A DNA stretch of 6,076 bases from Pseudomonadota bacterium (GTDB taxonomy: Bacteria > Pseudomonadota > Alphaproteobacteria > Rhizobiales > Xanthobacteraceae). Shown one piece after another: positions 5,551-6,076 of this stretch. The position numbers and the translations under genes are program-made. Below the pieces are notes generated by a model. The model had not been told where the DNA came from and searched no databases. It worked only from the letters and a program-made list of their open reading frames with translations. The stretch covers positions 1-6,076 of the forward strand of contig JAEZMI010000013.1 in assembly GCA_023414975.1 (NCBI GenBank), in the 5' to 3' direction. The stretch's first letter is position 1. Every line of letters begins with the position of its first letter.

Positions 5551-5648
5551 GTCATGCCGTCATCCCCGGGCTTGGCCCCAGGGGGCTGGGCCTGTTTCCC
5601 GGCCCAGCGGAGCCGAAGGCGGAGCGCCGAGCCGGGACCCAGGGGAGA
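5551..5648. repeat. Long direct repeat, copy 1
   Basis: This 98-base stretch matches 5935-6032 at 92 positions with no gaps, by direct comparison. It opens with GTCATGCCGTCATCCCC and contains an 8-bp stem, GCTGGGCC (5585-5592) with GGCCCAGC, around TGTTTCCC. It ends in GAGCCGGGACCCAG, whose exact reverse complement lies at 5750-5763. Similarity to copy 2 weakens but continues past 5648. Confidence 0.8.
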
Positions 5649-5763
5649 CCCCGCCGAAGGCGTCCATACTCGCCATCACGACGCGCGTCGGGTGGAAGAA
5701 TGAGCGGTCGGGGGCGCCATAGGGATTCAGCCGCTACGCGAGTCTTCCGCTGGGTCCCGGCTC
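5629..5763. repeat. 14-bp perfect inverted repeat enclosing 107 bp
   Basis: GAGCCGGGACCCAG (5629-5642) and CTGGGTCCCGGCTC (5750-5763) are exact reverse complements. The enclosed 107 bases carry no gene. The arms also belong to the direct repeat (left) and to the bulged hairpin (right), so the elements are interlocked. Confidence 0.65.
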
Positions 5764-5794
5764 GCCTTCCGCTGACGCTACAGGCGTCCGGGAC
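5754..5794. repeat. Bulged hairpin within the repeat mosaic
   Basis: GTCCCGG (5754-5760) pairs with CCGGGAC (5788-5794). Inside it, after a CT/T bulge, CGCC (5763-5766) pairs with GGCG (5783-5786). The loop is 16 bases. This is a REP-like structure with no T-run after it. Confidence 0.6.
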
Positions 5795-5809
5795 ACGGTG
5801 CCCGTCACG

Positions 5810-5900
5810 CCGTCATCACCGGGCTTGGCTCGGGGATCCACGCGTCCCGCGCGCGCCCGGCCAAAGACGTGGATGGCCGGGCCCAGCCCGGCCATGACGG
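5810..5900. repeat. Large REP-like inverted repeat, 33-base arms
   Basis: Arms 5810-5842 and 5868-5900 match as reverse complements at 27 of 33 positions, with no gaps, around a 25-base GC-rich spacer. The outer ends are CCGTCAT and ATGACGG, and the inner ends are CCACG and CGTGG. Its left flank (5794-5817) is identical over 24 bases to 5925-5948 in front of the second long direct repeat, so the elements share a common leading module. Confidence 0.75.
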
Positions 5901-5934
5901 AGTGTGGGGTGGAAAAGGGCGGGGCACGGTGCCC

Positions 5935-6076
5935 GTCACGCCGTCATCCCCAGGCTTGGCCCCAGGGGGCCGGGCCTGTTTCCCGGCCCAGCGACGCCGA
6001 AGGCGGAGCGCCGAGCCGGGACCTAGGGGAGATGTCGCCGGAGGCGTCAATATGGGCGCTCGCCACGCGCCTCGCC
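5935..6076. repeat. Long direct repeat, copy 2, cut by the window edge
   Basis: Positions 5935-6032 match copy 1 at 92 of 98 positions. Weaker similarity continues to the end of the window, so the element may extend beyond it. The equivalent of the GCTGGGCC/GGCCCAGC stem has one mismatch here (GCCGGGCC). Confidence 0.75.

Larger units (their letters stand above)
5346..6076. other. 730-bp non-coding region made of repeats
   Basis: No convincing gene was found on either strand. Open frames here translate to Arg/Pro/Gly-rich sequence with no recognisable domain, and they run straight across palindromes. The region holds a short tandem duplication, a CCTTCGAG-type palindrome, two long near-identical direct repeats, a bulged hairpin and a long inverted repeat, listed separately. 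A weak palindrome CCCGCTTT-AAAG-A-CGGG at 5426-5442 could end beta-lactamase transcription, but it is not followed by a T-run. Confidence 0.7.

Noticed and set aside
5460..5897. 145-codon plus-strand open frame in the repeat region
   Set aside because: It runs through palindromes and direct repeats, is Arg/Pro-rich, and has no convincing ribosome-binding site.
5551..6076. CRISPR array
   Set aside because: Repeats are long, few and unevenly spaced, with no short uniform spacers and no cas genes.

Overview
The window is about 70% GC and reads as chromosomal DNA of an alphaproteobacterium, probably a member of Hyphomicrobiales (Rhizobiales), perhaps near Xanthobacteraceae. That placement is an inference from three things: GC-rich coding throughout, an OpgC_C-type membrane protein next to secreted SGNH proteins, and intergenic palindromes of the 'CGTCCTTCGAG...CTCAGGATGACG' and 'CCGTCAT..CCGGGCTTGG' styles that are familiar from these genomes. 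Nothing in the window fixes the genus.

Layout. Positions 76-2954 form a tight plus-strand operon of three genes: an OpgC-like polytopic inner-membrane protein, then two exported SGNH/GDSL-hydrolase-fold proteins. The first junction is a 4-base GTGA overlap and the second is a 3-base gap. The operon converges on a small uncharacterised acidic protein on the minus strand (3036-3320). The gap between them holds a GC hairpin and a degenerate 15-bp tandem repeat. A 145-bp divergent intergenic region then leads to prmB (3466-4410), the ribosomal protein uL3 glutamine methyltransferase. After a 27-nt hairpin comes an exported class D (OXA-type) beta-lactamase (4494-5345). The last 730 bp hold no credible gene. 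They are a mosaic of palindromic and directly repeated intergenic elements, one of which runs off the right edge.

How the genes may work together. The first three genes look like one envelope-modification unit. OpgC-type proteins belong to the wider acyltransferase-3-like group and are linked to decorating osmoregulated periplasmic glucans. SGNH domains are the usual periplasmic partners that finish O-acyl transfer onto sugars or remove the acyl groups. One of the two SGNH proteins keeps a full catalytic set. The other has lost several key residues and may be a pseudoenzyme or partner subunit. prmB and the beta-lactamase are independent functions. No mobile element, integron site, CRISPR array, tRNA or rRNA was seen.

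The most interesting points are the OpgC-SGNH-degenerate SGNH arrangement, the cysteine pair shared by both SGNH proteins, the SLGGQ repeats at one mature N-terminus, and the layered repeat mosaic downstream of the beta-lactamase gene. I found no clearly unprecedented system.
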